Positions 1 to 11,056 of a DNA stretch of 64,000 bases are shown piece after piece. The stretch's first letter is position 1. The number at the start of each line of letters is the position of its first letter. Source of the stretch: Lophium mytilinum (lineage: Eukaryota > Ascomycota > Dothideomycetes > Mytilinidiales > Mytilinidiaceae). A program made the translations under genes and the position numbers. Below the pieces are notes generated by a model, which was not told where the DNA came from, ran no database searches, and worked only from the letters and a program-made list of their open reading frames with translations. Location of the stretch: positions 2,944,215 through 3,008,214 of the forward strand of contig MU004181.1 of assembly GCA_010093605.1 (NCBI GenBank), in the 5' to 3' direction.

Positions 1-1038
1 GAATGGTCCAGAAGGGCTTGATGCAGAACAGGTCCAGCTACGATCGGCGCTCTTCTGGGTAACTTACGGAATGGAAAGGTCATTGTGCGCCAACCTTAGG
101 CTACCCTTATCGTTTCCAGAAGAGATAGTCACTACCAAGGTAAGTGATCCCGCTCTACTCCTCTCCTTTCTCATTCACAGTAATAGTACCGACCTCCCCA
201 CGAAGAGCCTTCCCATGAATCTGCTGCCGATAGCGCAAAGAAGTCTTCTGCCCATCACATCTACCGGTATCGTGGTTTAGAGACCGAGGTCCATAGAGTA
301 CTCCATCTCGAAGAGGATATTCACACTTTTGGCAGCTCAACAGTGGAAGACTGGATTGTAGACATTACCGGTCGCTTAGTGTCCTGGTACGACGAGGCTC
401 AACTCTACACACAGTATGACATGCTGGAGTTCAAGCATGTGCAATTCTACCACCTCAGGGCTCGTATTCATCGACCAACTCCCCGGCTGCGGGTGAGGGA
501 TTTTGAGGATCGACGCGTTGTCCTGGAATCATCTCTGGAATTGATCGAAGACTATCTTGGTCAGGACCGCAGACGAAGACTGTTCTATCCCTGACATGGT
601 GTTCATATTCTATTCGAAACCGCCGTCATCGCCCTAGAGGCATGCTGGTCATCTCGCGACTATCGGCCCTTGCGAGACCTGGCTCTGCAACTACTCGAGA
701 GATCTATCCCCCAGTGCTTGCAGCTGCTCACCAGTATTGGGGACCGATGGAACGAAGCTACCTTATGCACCCGAAGCCTGACTCCGCTGCTTCAAAAGGT
801 CTCATTCGCTTTCACCAGGAGCCAAGACGTCTCCGTTTACGACGACACGTTGATAACGGAAGAGATTCATAACATACTCTTTTCGGACCAGTCCCTGACT
901 TGGGATCAGGTCACACACACCCACTATGACTTTGGCGTGGAAGAAAATGCTTTGTTCTTCGACAACGCATCAGGTGATGATACGGTGCTCCTCCCGTGGG
1001 CCGCTGAGTGGGACATTATGCCGGCGGAGCTCCTATAA
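1..1038 (+). pseudogene. Zn2Cys6-type transcription factor, C-terminal part, interrupted by a stop
   Basis: This is the 3' part of a fungal regulator whose 5' end lies outside the window. Reading from base 2 gives the fungal_trans landmark ALFWVTYGMERSLC, then an intron at 140-186 (GTAAGT donor, TAG acceptor), then one open frame from 187 that carries YHLRARIHRPTPRL and the usual acidic tail to a TAA at 1036-1038. The frame is cut by a TGA at 592-594, exactly where related regulators have Trp in an LFYPWHG-like motif, and homologous sequence (HGVHILFE, then EACWSSRDYRPL) resumes in the same frame. A single Trp to stop change therefore explains the break better than an intron. It converges on the MFS gene downstream. 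A sequencing error or read-through cannot be excluded. Confidence 0.72.
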
Positions 1039-1260
1039 AAAGGCACACACTTAGTGAACACGAAGGCTACGTGGCGATGCAACTTGGCGACTTCAAATTC
1101 ACAATCAATATGTAAGGCATTGTCTTACGATTATAATACTATCGGACACGAAAGCACAGATACAAAACGTCCCAATTCATAACCCTCGATGTAGTGAGAG
1201 GATGGCCCAATAAATCTACACAGCCCAGAGACGCGTGGTTTCTTTATTGGCACAACCGAC

Positions 1261-2978
1261 TCACATGGCGTACACGAAACGTGGCTGCTGCTTATCGGTG
1301 AGATCGAGAAACTCCTCGTTCTCGACTGGACCATTGTCATCACTACTTTCCGCGAGCTTCTTCTGCTTTCGCGCATTCAACCATCTAGCATAACAGAAAT
1401 AAAGACCGGGAGCAAGCGCAGCGATGGAGAACATAATAATCATAGTCTTGAACCCCATAGGGTAGCCAGGTGCCTCGCTGGCGCGGAAGAATTGGGGACC
1501 GATGATAAAGGCTGTGGAGTATCCGACAAAGAGGAGGGCGGTGGACACAGATCGCTTGGTCTGGCCGGCGATGTTGGTGGTGGTGAGAGCGAACATCATC
1601 GGAAGTGACGCGTTGGTGAAGTTGGTGCAGTAGAAGGAGACGAGCCGCCCCGTGCGATTGTGCTTAGGGAGCGTGTACACGAGAACGGATCCGATGACGG
1701 CAGGGACGTTGCAAGCGAACTGCATCAGGCAGCGTGTGTTCGGGTAGTAGAAGGTTACGAATCCGGCGGTCACAAGCCCCATGCATTGCGTCAACCCCAG
1801 AGGTGTGTTGAGCAGAGATGTCTTGAAGCTGTCATAGCCGAATCCTGGAGGAATGTGTTAATCCAAATAGCTTCATGTTCACGGGAAGACCGGTACCTTT
1901 GATGATGAGGCCGCCAAAGTTGGCCACCGCCGTGGCGGGAACGACACAGGCAATGCTGTAGAAGAAGCCATACCAGACCTTGATATCAAGCAAGGCTTCG
2001 ACGAGTTGTTCCTTCTTGAATGTAGTGTTCGAAATACCAGTCCGGTTGTCGCGCAGCCTTTCGATCGCAATCGCCCGTTCCCTTTCATTGAGGAATTTGG
2101 CAGTCAAAGGGCTGTCTGGCATATATATCCACAGCACGGCACCCCACAATAACCCAACGATACCAAAGATGATGAAAAACCATCTCCAAACGGCGATACC
2201 AGTGTCGATGTGGGCAATTCCGTAAGCAATGAAGGACTGAAGGATGATCGCAAAACCATTTCCACAGTACCACGTGGTGATGCGGAGTGGAATCTCGTTC
2301 TTCTTGTACCATGTGCCGGTGATGAGGACGTATGCTGGAGATACACCAGCCTCGGCCATACCCAAGAAGAAACGAACTGCCATCATTCCTCGGAAGTTCA
2401 TAGCTCCGGCAGTGCAGAATAGAATGACTGCCCAAATGATGGAAGTGGTTGCCACGAAGCGACCAAGGGGCACATAGTTGAGCAATCGGGCTGCAAAGGG
2501 TTGGAAGGCGAGATATCCAAAGTAGAAGATTGACCTGGAGCGTTCCAGATTGGTTGAAAACTTGAAGTTGGGTTTAGAGGATACTCACGAGCACCAAGAG
2601 TACTGTTGACCTTTCAGTCCGAGATTCGAGATCAGATCGTAGACCGCCGATTGAGCCATGACACTCTTATCCATGTACTGGATCGTGTACGAGATAACCA
2701 TCTGCCCAGAAAACTTGTGAGTACACGAAAAGCAAATACGGGGAAGAAGAGAAATAGATCTAGTTCACACAACGGAGGGGATATGCGTGACATACGAGTG
2801 GCATCAAGACCCAGTCAATCTTGCGTAGAACCGCTCTCTCCTCTTCTTTTGTGTATGTTATAACCTCAGACGTCTCAAGGTAGGCTAGAGCCGCATCTCC
2901 CTGTCCTGGTTTCAGGGCAGCCTTGAAATCCGGCTCTGAAGTAGAATTCATCTTGACAGAGATGCTTCCTTCACCCAT
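1261..2978 (-). CDS. MFS transporter, allantoate permease (Dal5)-like anion:cation symporter family
   Basis: Four exons (2796-2978, 2589-2701, 1897-2534, 1264-1844 plus stop at 1261) join to 1518 nt, 505 residues, the normal size for this family. Introns are 94, 54 and 52 nt. The N-terminal cytosolic tail is followed by KIDWVLMPLV and, in the next exon, IQYMDKSVMAQSAVYDL, the TM1-loop signature of Dal5/Tna1-like carriers. Further on, GMAEAGVSPAYVLI and MPDSPLTAKFLNERER (loop after TM6) match the family. About 12 membrane segments are expected. The substrate cannot be read from sequence; family members carry vitamins, allantoate or small carboxylates. It sits beside an amidohydrolase and a P450, which suggests uptake or export of the compound they handle (inference). 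Confidence 0.88.
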
Positions 2979-4041
2979 TGTGATAGTGTTTTCGAAGTGT
3001 GCAGATGTTGACTTTGAAGGAAGAGTTCAAATCTTCAACTCGAGGGTTCGACGGAGTAGTATGGACGTCCTTCCGTAAACGGGGTTCTCCACCCTGTAGA
3101 TATGAGATTGACTCGATGAGTACTGGATGTAGATCCCAAATCGCAGGTTTGAGGCTCGACTAAATACCATACGATAGTCATTGTTGTTATCTTTCGTGAA
3201 TATCAGAAAGATAGAATGCGATAGGTTGAGTAGTGCGTCAATGTGCTACATTATTCCGCAGTAGCTCAGTTACCAAGCTGGAAATCTTCAGTTAGGCGTT
3301 TCCCGACTCCATGGGCAAAATCGTCGCGTTGCGCCGAACCCGATTATCAGGAAGCCTAGTAGATAGCCTAGTGAGGTAGTTCCATTCTAGGCCTCATACA
3401 GGCCCCGGCTTTTCTCCGTCAAGAGTGGTGTGGAGAATCTTGACGAGGGTGCCAGAATTACCCCATGATGTCGAATTTAGTGCTTATTAAAGACCTTTTA
3501 CAGTCTGAGAAGGGACCGCGATGCAATTGTAGTATATACATGACATGGTACCTAAAGGGATGTATGTTAGACGGTTGCTAGTCACGTGCTCGGCTAACGC
3601 CAGCATATATCTCTCGCTGCGCGCCTCCTTTTCCTTTATCTCCTCAATGACTCGTCTCTCAATACCTGATTACCATGAATTCCATTTCCAGCCCACCCTT
3701 CCGCACTCCTATCTCTTACACAGTCTCTCTTTTCTTGAAGCAAAGCCGTTAGACTTAAAATTAACCATGTTGTTCTTGAGTCATTTGCACGTATCGGGTT
3801 TACCCGGTTTTGTCTAGTAAAATCACGCTTTGATCCGATGCGGTGCTTCCGATTCCGACTTTTCTTATCGTCTATAGTTCGGCTTCGCTCTACGTCTTTA
3901 GTTCGATAATACAATCCATGTTTCAATGCGCATATCTCAGAGGCGTTTTTGGATGATTTAGTTCTAGACGTAAAGTCTGCTCTATCGACGTAATCATTTC
4001 CATAGGCTCTTATTCGTCTAATGCTCGGATCAATAACCATC
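2979..4041. other. Intergenic region, no gene seen
   Basis: This 1.06 kb separates the divergent MFS and amidohydrolase starts and is likely a shared promoter region. The open frames here are short, lack family motifs, and overlap the antisense of the amidohydrolase first exon. No clear repeat was found. Confidence 0.6.
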
Positions 4042-5450
4042 ATGACCCAATATACACTGCACACATCGTCGCTGTTCGATCCCAAGGCCAAACGAGTTCG
4101 ACAGAATATTTCAATCACTGTTGACTCTGCAACTGGCCTGATCACTCGGGTCTTCGAGCGCGATGACAAAAAGGCACCTTTCTCTGAGACGATGAAGGAG
4201 GGAGATATTGACCTGCGCGCAAAGTATGTATTGCCTGGACTGGTCGACGCACATACGCATGTTTTCCTGCATTCTTACGAGTGAGTTCCCAGCTGCTTCG
4301 TTAGCGCTACTTCTGATTCCTAACCAAATCTATAGCGAGAGAGGTGCTCTGCAGCAGAAGAGAGACGAAAGCATGACCGAGAGAATCGTCCGTGGGGTCA
4401 ATCATTGCCGCACAGCGCTTCTTGCGGGCTACACAACCTACCGGTAATTATTTGCAGCATCCTTTTTTTCGTCTCTGTCGATTCTGACTCACCTTCTGCT
4501 TGGTCAGGGATCTAGGTTCAGAAGGCATGCAAGAGTGTGACGCGAATTTACGAGATGCTATTGCTCGGGGTCTGACTCCTGGCCCTCGCCTATTCGTCGC
4601 GACAAAGGTCATTGCTAGCACCGGTTCTTACGAGTGTCGCACAGAGAACAGCGGTGGAGGCCACTGCTTACCCGCGGGCGCTGACGCTGTCGATGGGGTA
4701 GAACAGTGCCGTCAGGCAGTTCGACGACGTGTTGCCGCAGGAGCAGACATTATCAAATTCTTTGCAGATTACAGGCGAAGAATCATGAGGTCTCCGCCTG
4801 CACAGCAACATCCTTATATTCCAGGTGTGCTTCATCCCTCCAAGGAGCCGAACCCTGACTATCTGGTGTTTTCACAAGAGGAGATGAACACGATAGTCGC
4901 AGAGGCTGCGATGGCACGCTGCCCGGTGTCCGCTCATTGCTGTACCCGCGAGGGAGCGTTAGCGGCCATCGAGGCGGGCGTCAACACGCTTGAGCACGCT
5001 TATTTCCTTTCAGATGAGATGTGCAAGCTGATGGCCGAGAAAGCCATCATTCTGGTGCCTACGCTCGCAATTGCTGAGAAGCTGCACGCCCACCGGTTTG
5101 ACGAGATTTTGCGTCAAGTCAAACGAGCCCATGATCTTGGTGTTCGAATTGCATGCGGAGGAGATACAGGCACGTTTCCGCATGGTGACAATGTCAGAGA
5201 GCTAGAGCTAATGATCGAGGCCGGCATACCCATTGCGGATGTTTTAGAATCATGTACTGTGGGCGGCTGGGAGGCATGTGGCGGCGATCTCTGTGGACGG
5301 CAATTCGGGTGGTTTGAAGAGGGCTCGCAAGCAGACATCATTGCTTTGGACGAGGACCCAGAATACAACCCTGGTGCTTTGAGATCAGTCAATTTTGTTA
5401 TGAAAGATGCTAAGGTCTGGAAAGCTAGCGGCGAGCAGTGTGGTATATAG
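4042..5450 (+). CDS. Metal-dependent amidohydrolase (amidohydrolase family 1, imidazolonepropionase/prolidase-like)
   Basis: Three exons (4042-4280, 4336-4443, 4508-5450) with introns of 55 and 64 nt give 429 residues. An in-frame ATG at 4021 would add seven residues; I chose 4042 because MTQYTLH starts the first family-like strand. The binuclear-metal residues of the superfamily are all visible: HxH (His71, His73 in GLVDAHTHVF), a Lys199 candidate for carboxylation (DIIKFFADY), His259 (VSAHC), His279 (LEHAYF) and Asp335 (ACGGDTGTF). The enzyme should hydrolyse an amide or related C-N bond in the cytosol; no signal peptide is seen. The fungal ochratoxinase belongs to the same broad superfamily, but I cannot assign a substrate. 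It is divergent from the MFS carrier and convergent with the P450. Confidence 0.88.
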
Positions 5451-5767
5451 TTTAGAAATATACAAAATATCGACAGACTCGAACTCACATACTCATAATT
5501 CAAACGACGTATACGCTCCTCTGTAGACCTTTCAAGTTGTTTAAGCATACGAATCATATTTCTCAAGCTTACAGAGCGTTTGCGCTTTTTCAAGGGATGC
5601 ATCAAATCAAAATGGCCCCAGAAAAACGAGTTTGGCGTCCCAAGTCATATGCGCACATAAATCCATAGATAAAAGGGTCCCATCAGCATGTTCAGTTATC
5701 TACGTCTTATTTGCATCGATTCCTATGAACAGACTCAAGTCTACCATAGGCATCTGACACCGGATCA
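5451..5767. other. Short intergenic region between convergent genes
   Basis: 317 bp between the 3' ends of the amidohydrolase and P450 genes. Nothing beyond AT-rich 3' sequence is seen. Confidence 0.5.
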
Positions 5768-7640
5768 TCATCGTAGGAGAGGCTCAGCATCAACTCCAGG
5801 AACTAAGTCGGCCAACTCGTCCTGAGATTGCGTCAAGCACTGCTCTAGAACTGATGTATCCCTTGGCGTAAACCTTACTTTAAATTCCGAGGCGATAGAG
5901 TTTGACTCAGTTGAATCACGTTTATACTTAACATAATCTGTGTTCGGAGGTGACACTTTACTCTCCGTGATTTTAAAGGACACGATCAAGCGGAGAAATA
6001 GTGCGTAAAGCACTCGATTGGAGAAGTTGACAGCAGTGCACATACGGCCACCAGCTCCAAAAGCGAAGTGGTACGGTGGTGGAATGCCATGGTCCTTCTC
6101 TACCCATCGGTCTGGGCGGAACTGGTCGGCGTCGGGGCCATAAGTGTTTTTGTCTGGCTTCTAATTAGCGAACAAATACGCATTCGACCAGAAAATGGAA
6201 GAAAGTGCCTACCGCGGTTTATCGCTTGGGTGTTGATATAAACGAGCACACCTTTCGGGATAGTAGCTCCTTTATAGACAAATTCCGTGAAGGTCTGTCG
6301 CGCTGGGAGGAGTTTTAGCGGTGGATAGAACCTCAAAGCTTCTTTCACCAGGCCAACCAGGTAGGGACTCTTCTCCTCCGTTAAGCAAAGCTTAAAAGAA
6401 TCTTCAGGCGTATCGTAGACTTTCATGATATCGTCGTAAGCCTTTTGTTGCATCGACTGTCCCTGCGCCGTCGATAACATTCCAATGGTGATAATGGCAG
6501 TTGAATAAATAGTCTCGAACCCGCCCGACATAAGGCCACCGAGAATAGTTTTAATATCAACTTTGAAGGTTAGCATCCTTCCGGCAGGAGATATTTCGAA
6601 TCAGTGACACATACGCGCAGTGAGGTCCTCCTGGCCACTGTCTGCAAGCAGCATTTCGGCCACGCTCTTTTTAGGCCCAGTGCGCAGATTGAACGTGTGA
6701 CGAACATTGTCCAGCATTTTCGCCAGCCATTCGTCCCGGCGGCTACGGACCTCTTTGGCCGTTGTCATTCGTCCATTTCCACCGAGATATCTCAGGTGAG
6801 GAATGAAGTCTTGAGCATTGGAGTTCGTTGACCGAAAGCTGTAAAGCATGAGCGTCCATGTTATTCAACACGTGGGTACCCCATTCGGGAGTCATACCTA
6901 GCAATGGTGCTGGCGTCTTTCAAGATCTGAAGAAGTAGAGGGTCTTTGACCGAAGAAAAGCGTGTGCCGTAGCAAAACATCATCATGAGATTTAGAGCGA
7001 GCCGCTCCTGGTAAATATGAGGCATAATTTCGGCTGTTCCCTTTTGACTGTCATAGTAGAGCGTCGAGATTACTGCGCAAGTCTCCATGTCTAACGCATT
7101 TCGCAGCTTTTGAATCGAGGGTCCCGTCGTGAATGCGCCCACGACCCGTCTCTGCTTTTTAGTCCTCTCATCCCAAGGGCTTGTTCCGATTGTTGCGGCT
7201 GTAGTGAATGATTTCAGCACACGTGTTAATCTTAGGAATAGCTATCACCCACCTGAAGTAGCCGAAATGATTCCATGGAACGTGTAGAACCATGGTCGAT
7301 CCAAGGTGGCTGACTGGTTTTTAACAATCCAGTCACGAGCGGCCTCAAAAGAATTTAGCATGATAGCCCGTCGTCGTCCCATTCTGAGCTGAAAAACGGG
7401 CCATCCATATCTGGAGGCCCATGCTTCCGCAGTGGTGGCATGGTCCGTTCCCAGTTTATAGAGATGGCCAGCGAGGAGTTCACCGTCTGGAATTTCGGGA
7501 ATCCCGTTGATTTTCGGTATATCAACGTAGAAGAAGTAGAGATAGACAAATATCACCGCAGTGATTGTTGTCACGAAGAGGCCCGAGAAAAGCAAGAGTT
7601 TGGACCTGAAAGGGGAAAGTACGATGTCCATGGCGGGCAT
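5768..7640 (-). CDS. Cytochrome P450, CYP504-like (phenylacetate hydroxylase-related)
   Basis: Five exons (7253-7640, 6898-7198, 6615-6838, 6213-6560, 5768-6153) give 548 residues. Introns are 54, 59, 54 and 59 nt; the third ends in AAAG right after a GCTAAC branch site. An N-terminal membrane anchor (FVTTITAVIFVYLYFFYV) precedes the proline-rich hinge. The I-helix region is GGLMSGGFETIYSTA, the ExxR is KEALRFYPP, and the heme loop is FGAGGRMC. ATIGTSPWDERTKK, ASFRSTNSNAQDFIP and QQKAYDDIMKVY resemble remembered stretches of Aspergillus phacA/phacB (CYP504), which hydroxylate phenylacetate or 3-hydroxyphenylacetate. The substrate here is unproven. The C-terminus is longer than usual by about 40 residues. 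Neighbours (amidohydrolase, SDR, C45 acyltransferase-like) support a pathway role. Confidence 0.87.
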
Positions 7641-8082
7641 ATTTTCTCAATAGCGAGTAAACAAAAGAGTACAAATGGCCGAACGGTGTCTCTTGACATG
7701 CTCTGGGGCTATCCAAATATGCAGGAGCTCGTCCGTGAACTGGTCTTGAAGGCACATTGGTAAAAAAAATTCGGAGTATACAAATTATCCATTTTTAGCG
7801 TAACAATCCCCAGCGCATTGACGAGGAAATCGGGTGATAGGGTCGTCGGCGTATCGCGTCGGTTTTCCACAATCCGTCGCAGAACGGCGAAAAAGGCCCA
7901 GTTTCGGGCCGTTTCCCCAAACTCAATCAGCTGCGGTTTCCCCCGAACGATCTGAAAGAGAATGAATAGATAACGTTTAACAAGATTCTGAAAGCGACGT
8001 AAACTTATACTGCATACAATGTAGACGCCTTGAAAGAGGTTGTCAAGTCTCATCACGGATTTATCAAAGGCTAATTTCGATT
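7641..8082. other. Divergent promoter region between P450 and SDR
   Basis: 442 bp separate the P450 start from the SDR start. A minus-strand open frame (7709-8053, with a possible 66-nt intron) exists, but its ATG would lie only about 30 bp from the SDR ATG and it matches no family I know, so I do not call it. Confidence 0.5.
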
Positions 8083-9168
8083 ATGGCAAACCATCTGCGG
8101 GTGAACGAGCTTTTCGATGTTGCAGGTCGCTGGGTAGCAATAACTGGCGCGGGTGAGTCCTCTCAAAATCCCCCTTTAGCCACCGATATAGTGTGGTTCA
8201 TTCACTGACGTCGACTATTTAGCTTCCGGTATAGGTCACATGCTTGCACGAGGCTGCACAATTAACGGAGCAAATACAATATTAATAGATGTCAACTTGG
8301 ACTCTCTATCAAGCGTTAAGGCCGAACTAGAAAGCCTCTCGTCTTCTTCTGAAACCGTCGTGTTCGTCTGCCGATGTCCCCCTTAAAGATTGATTCACTG
8401 ACATAGATGACAGTATTCATGGCGACCTTTCAAGTGAGGATGGAATCAAGGAAGTCGTGGAGAAAGTCAAGTCCACACAAACTTCACTTGATGCGCTGAT
8501 TCATTGTGCTGCGGTGCGGTACATGAATGAAGTCACTTACGTTCCAGGCGATGCCCTGGACAAACTCGAGGCTGCAACGCTATCTGCACCTTACGAAGGC
8601 TGGGAGCATACTTTTAGGCTAGCAAGTCGTCTATGCTTGGGATGCTTGAGTAAGATGCTAATCGTCTACTAGAATGTTCTCGCACCTTATTTCTTGACTG
8701 CTGGCTTGATTAGCCTCCTCGGAGCGGCAGCCGCAAAGGGTGAGGGAAGGGGCTGCGTGATTTTGTTTAGCAGTCCCGCCAGTGTGCACAACCACCAATT
8801 CGTTCCTTGCTACCAAACTTCAAAGGCAGCAGTGGACCACCTTGTTAGGATTATGGCGGCCGAATTTGCCGACTACTATAGTAAGACTCAGCATACTTAC
8901 AGTACACCCTCCAGCTTACCAGTCTGCAGTCAGAGTCAATGCCATGTCCCCTGGAATAGTTCCGTCTGGAATGACGACAAGTAATGCTGAATCGAATCTT
9001 CATCTGGCTGCTGAGGCCCCAGCGGGCCGAGCCGGCAGTGAAGAAGATATGGTGGGAAGCGCATTGTGGTTGATGAGCAAAGCCGGCGCTTTCATGGACG
9101 GGAAAGTCATCCGAATTGATGGAGGACGGTTGCTCATTCTCAAAGGCGTGACATCAAACTCCGACTGA
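8083..9168 (+). CDS. Short-chain dehydrogenase/reductase (NAD(P)-dependent)
   Basis: Proposed exons 8083-8152, 8223-8375, 8407-8621, 8673-8880 and 8930-9168 give 294 residues. The cofactor motif spans the first splice (TGAASGIG), the catalytic YxxxK is YQTSKAAVDHL, and NAMSPG and a terminal IDGGRLL follow as in classical SDRs. The intron at 8622-8672 has a GC donor (GCAAGT) with TAG acceptor and a GCTAAT branch site. The second intron is doubtful: the only in-phase donor (GTCCCC at 8376) makes a 31-nt intron, so a small lesion or a different splice near 8340-8410 is possible. The enzyme probably oxidises an alcohol or reduces a carbonyl made by the adjacent P450 (inference). Confidence 0.78.
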
Positions 9169-9827
9169 CGTAGCGTCATGCCTCAATAAATCCTCTCGAT
9201 GGTGATATATCTAATTGATCCAATGTATGTACAGAATTCAGCGGTTAGTGCGTCTTTTCAAAGGTCCATATTCCGGTATCCTATCGAAAGGTCAGACCTA
9301 GAATCGTGAGTGCATTGGTAACAGTTGGATTGCACGTCATCCAGCAAAACTCTGTATTAAGAGTGCTCAAATTTGGAGAGAGATGAGCCGAGCGGGATGC
9401 ACCCGCAATCTAGGTATCATGGTCATGTTTGACTTCTGCGGAGAAAGGATTGAAATAGAACCCATTTTTACGTGACAGGCTCGAATAGAGAATGACAGAA
9501 GTAGCAATGGAGCTCGATCCTCAGAACATGTAGCGAATAAGAAAGACGTATCTATAACATTGAAAGCACTCACAAAGCAAGACTTGAATTCCCACATAGC
9601 CCAGAACACGTAAGAGTGGGCCGGATCACTCCGTCGGCAGACACTAAATTGTCGCGAAAAGCCGACGATGCAGTCCAGTGCAGGAGGTCTTATCAAATCA
9701 ATTATTAGTTCAGACTGTTTCCTTGCCCAAAATGAACTCACTATCTGAGCCCTTCGATTTTATTCCTGCTCGAATCTGAATTTTGTCAAAAAACCACTAG
9801 CATCTTGCGCACTCGAAGGTCGAAACC
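9169..9827. other. Intergenic region, no gene seen
   Basis: 659 bp between the tandem SDR and acyltransferase-like genes. A minus-strand frame of 124 codons (9367-9741) has no family motif and no good start context. Confidence 0.5.
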
Positions 9828-10925
9828 ATGCCGTCTGGAAACGCACGTAGCGACGTCGCTGAATGCTGGAACGGAGTACCCGAGGTCATAGCTAGCGGTT
9901 CACCTTGGGAGGTTGGGTTCGCTCACGGAAGTCAAATACCACATCGGATTGCAGTATGCATTTCCAACTATGAGCGGCTTTTCCTTGAAACTGCCGAAGC
10001 CGACTGGACAGAATCGAAGGCCAGAGCAGCTACATATCTTCATTCTTTAGAAAAGAACGAGCCAGATCTTGTGGAGGAAATGCGCGGAATTGCTTCTGGT
10101 GCCGGACGGGATTTCTTGGATATCCTTGCGCTCAATTTGCGTAGTGAGATAGCCTTGACGAACTATTCAGATGGATGTACGTCAATCGTCACGCGAAACG
10201 CCGCTCGAGGAGAGGTGTACCTAGCACAGAACTGGGACTGGGTAGGAGAAGCCGGCACGTCAACCGCCTTTTTCGACATTCGACCAACCGGCAAGCCACG
10301 ACTTCGGATGATGGGAGAGGCAGGAATTGTAGGCAAGTTTGGATTCAACGACTCAGGTGTTGGCGTCTGTATGAACGCGATCAGGTGTGGAACAGTCGAC
10401 AAGTCTCACCTGCCTGTTCATCTTGCGATGCGACGGATCCTAGAGTGCAGGTCATTTGACGAAGCCCTGGTTATGTTGACCAGCAAAGGGCTAGCCACAT
10501 GTGCAAATCTTGTGCTTGCCGACAAAAGCGGAAAAATTGCTACCATCGAATGTACACCAAAAGGTCTAGCTCCTATTTTTCCGGAGCCAGGAAGCTGGAC
10601 GACTTTCCACACCAACCATCTTTGGTCGCCGCACGTACCTGCCGGCATTCGGGACCATCCTTCTAAAAATTCTTTCTCCAGGCTAGAACGAATCAAAGTC
10701 TTGAGTGAAGACCAAGAAGCAAGCGTAGAGAAGATCCGATCATGGCTTTCAGACGACGAAGGAACGCCTGTGTCCATCTGTCGCTCTACGCCAGACAATG
10801 CCGTCGGTATCGAGAGGATGGAAACTCTGGCAACGATTATTATTGACCTGCCAAACTTGAAGACTGAAGTGTCCTTTGGCAAACCAAGCCTCTCACCTCC
10901 CGTGCGTACTTTAACGATCGAGTAG
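9828..10925 (+). CDS. Peptidase C45 / isopenicillin N acyltransferase-like Ntn hydrolase
   Basis: A single exon of 365 residues, close to the 357 of Penicillium PenDE. The self-processing site of the family is present: NYSDGCTSI, with Gly116-Cys117, where Cys becomes the N-terminal nucleophile after autocleavage. Other family landmarks are GSPWEVGFAHGSQI at the N-terminus, EEMRGIASGAG before the cleavage site, and LAQNWDW and GKFGFNDSGVGVCMNA after it. The C-terminus ends TLTIE, so the peroxisomal ARL-type PTS1 of true PenDE is absent, as in the fungal IAT-like (IAL) paralogues. It likely hydrolyses or transfers an acyl group on an amide; penicillin synthesis is not implied since no pcbAB or pcbC is in the window. 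It is transcribed toward the Zn2Cys6 regulator gene. Confidence 0.87.
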   Translation: MPSGNARSDVAECWNGVPEVIASGSPWEVGFAHGSQIPHRIAVCISNYERLFLETAEADWTESKARAATYLHSLEKNEPDLVEEMRGIASGAGRDFLDILALNLRSEIALTNYSDGCTSIVTRNAARGEVYLAQNWDWVGEAGTSTAFFDIRPTGKPRLRMMGEAGIVGKFGFNDSGVGVCMNAIRCGTVDKSHLPVHLAMRRILECRSFDEALVMLTSKGLATCANLVLADKSGKIATIECTPKGLAPIFPEPGSWTTFHTNHLWSPHVPAGIRDHPSKNSFSRLERIKVLSEDQEASVEKIRSWLSDDEGTPVSICRSTPDNAVGIERMETLATIIIDLPNLKTEVSFGKPSLSPPVRTLTIE

Positions 10926-11056
10926 CGAACATGGAGAGAGGACAAATCGGATGGCAAGCATGCTGCTTGATGAGTTGCGGTATCCTTCGAAACCCTCCAT
11001 ACCGCCGAACTTGATTGATGACGTCTCGCGTTGGGGACGGTGATAATGACTAAGCT

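Noticed and set aside
3636-4169. Minus-strand frame of 177 codons
   Set aside because: Lies antisense to the amidohydrolase first exon and has no motifs; a shadow frame.
7709-8053. Minus-strand frame with a possible 66-nt intron between the P450 and SDR genes
   Set aside because: Its start would lie about 30 bp from the divergent SDR start, leaving no room for promoters, and no family motif is seen.
9367-9741. Minus-strand frame of 124 codons
   Set aside because: No motif, no good start context, composition like non-coding DNA.
9828-10925. Penicillin biosynthesis cluster
   Set aside because: Only a PenDE-like gene is present; there is no pcbAB or pcbC, and the protein lacks the peroxisomal signal.
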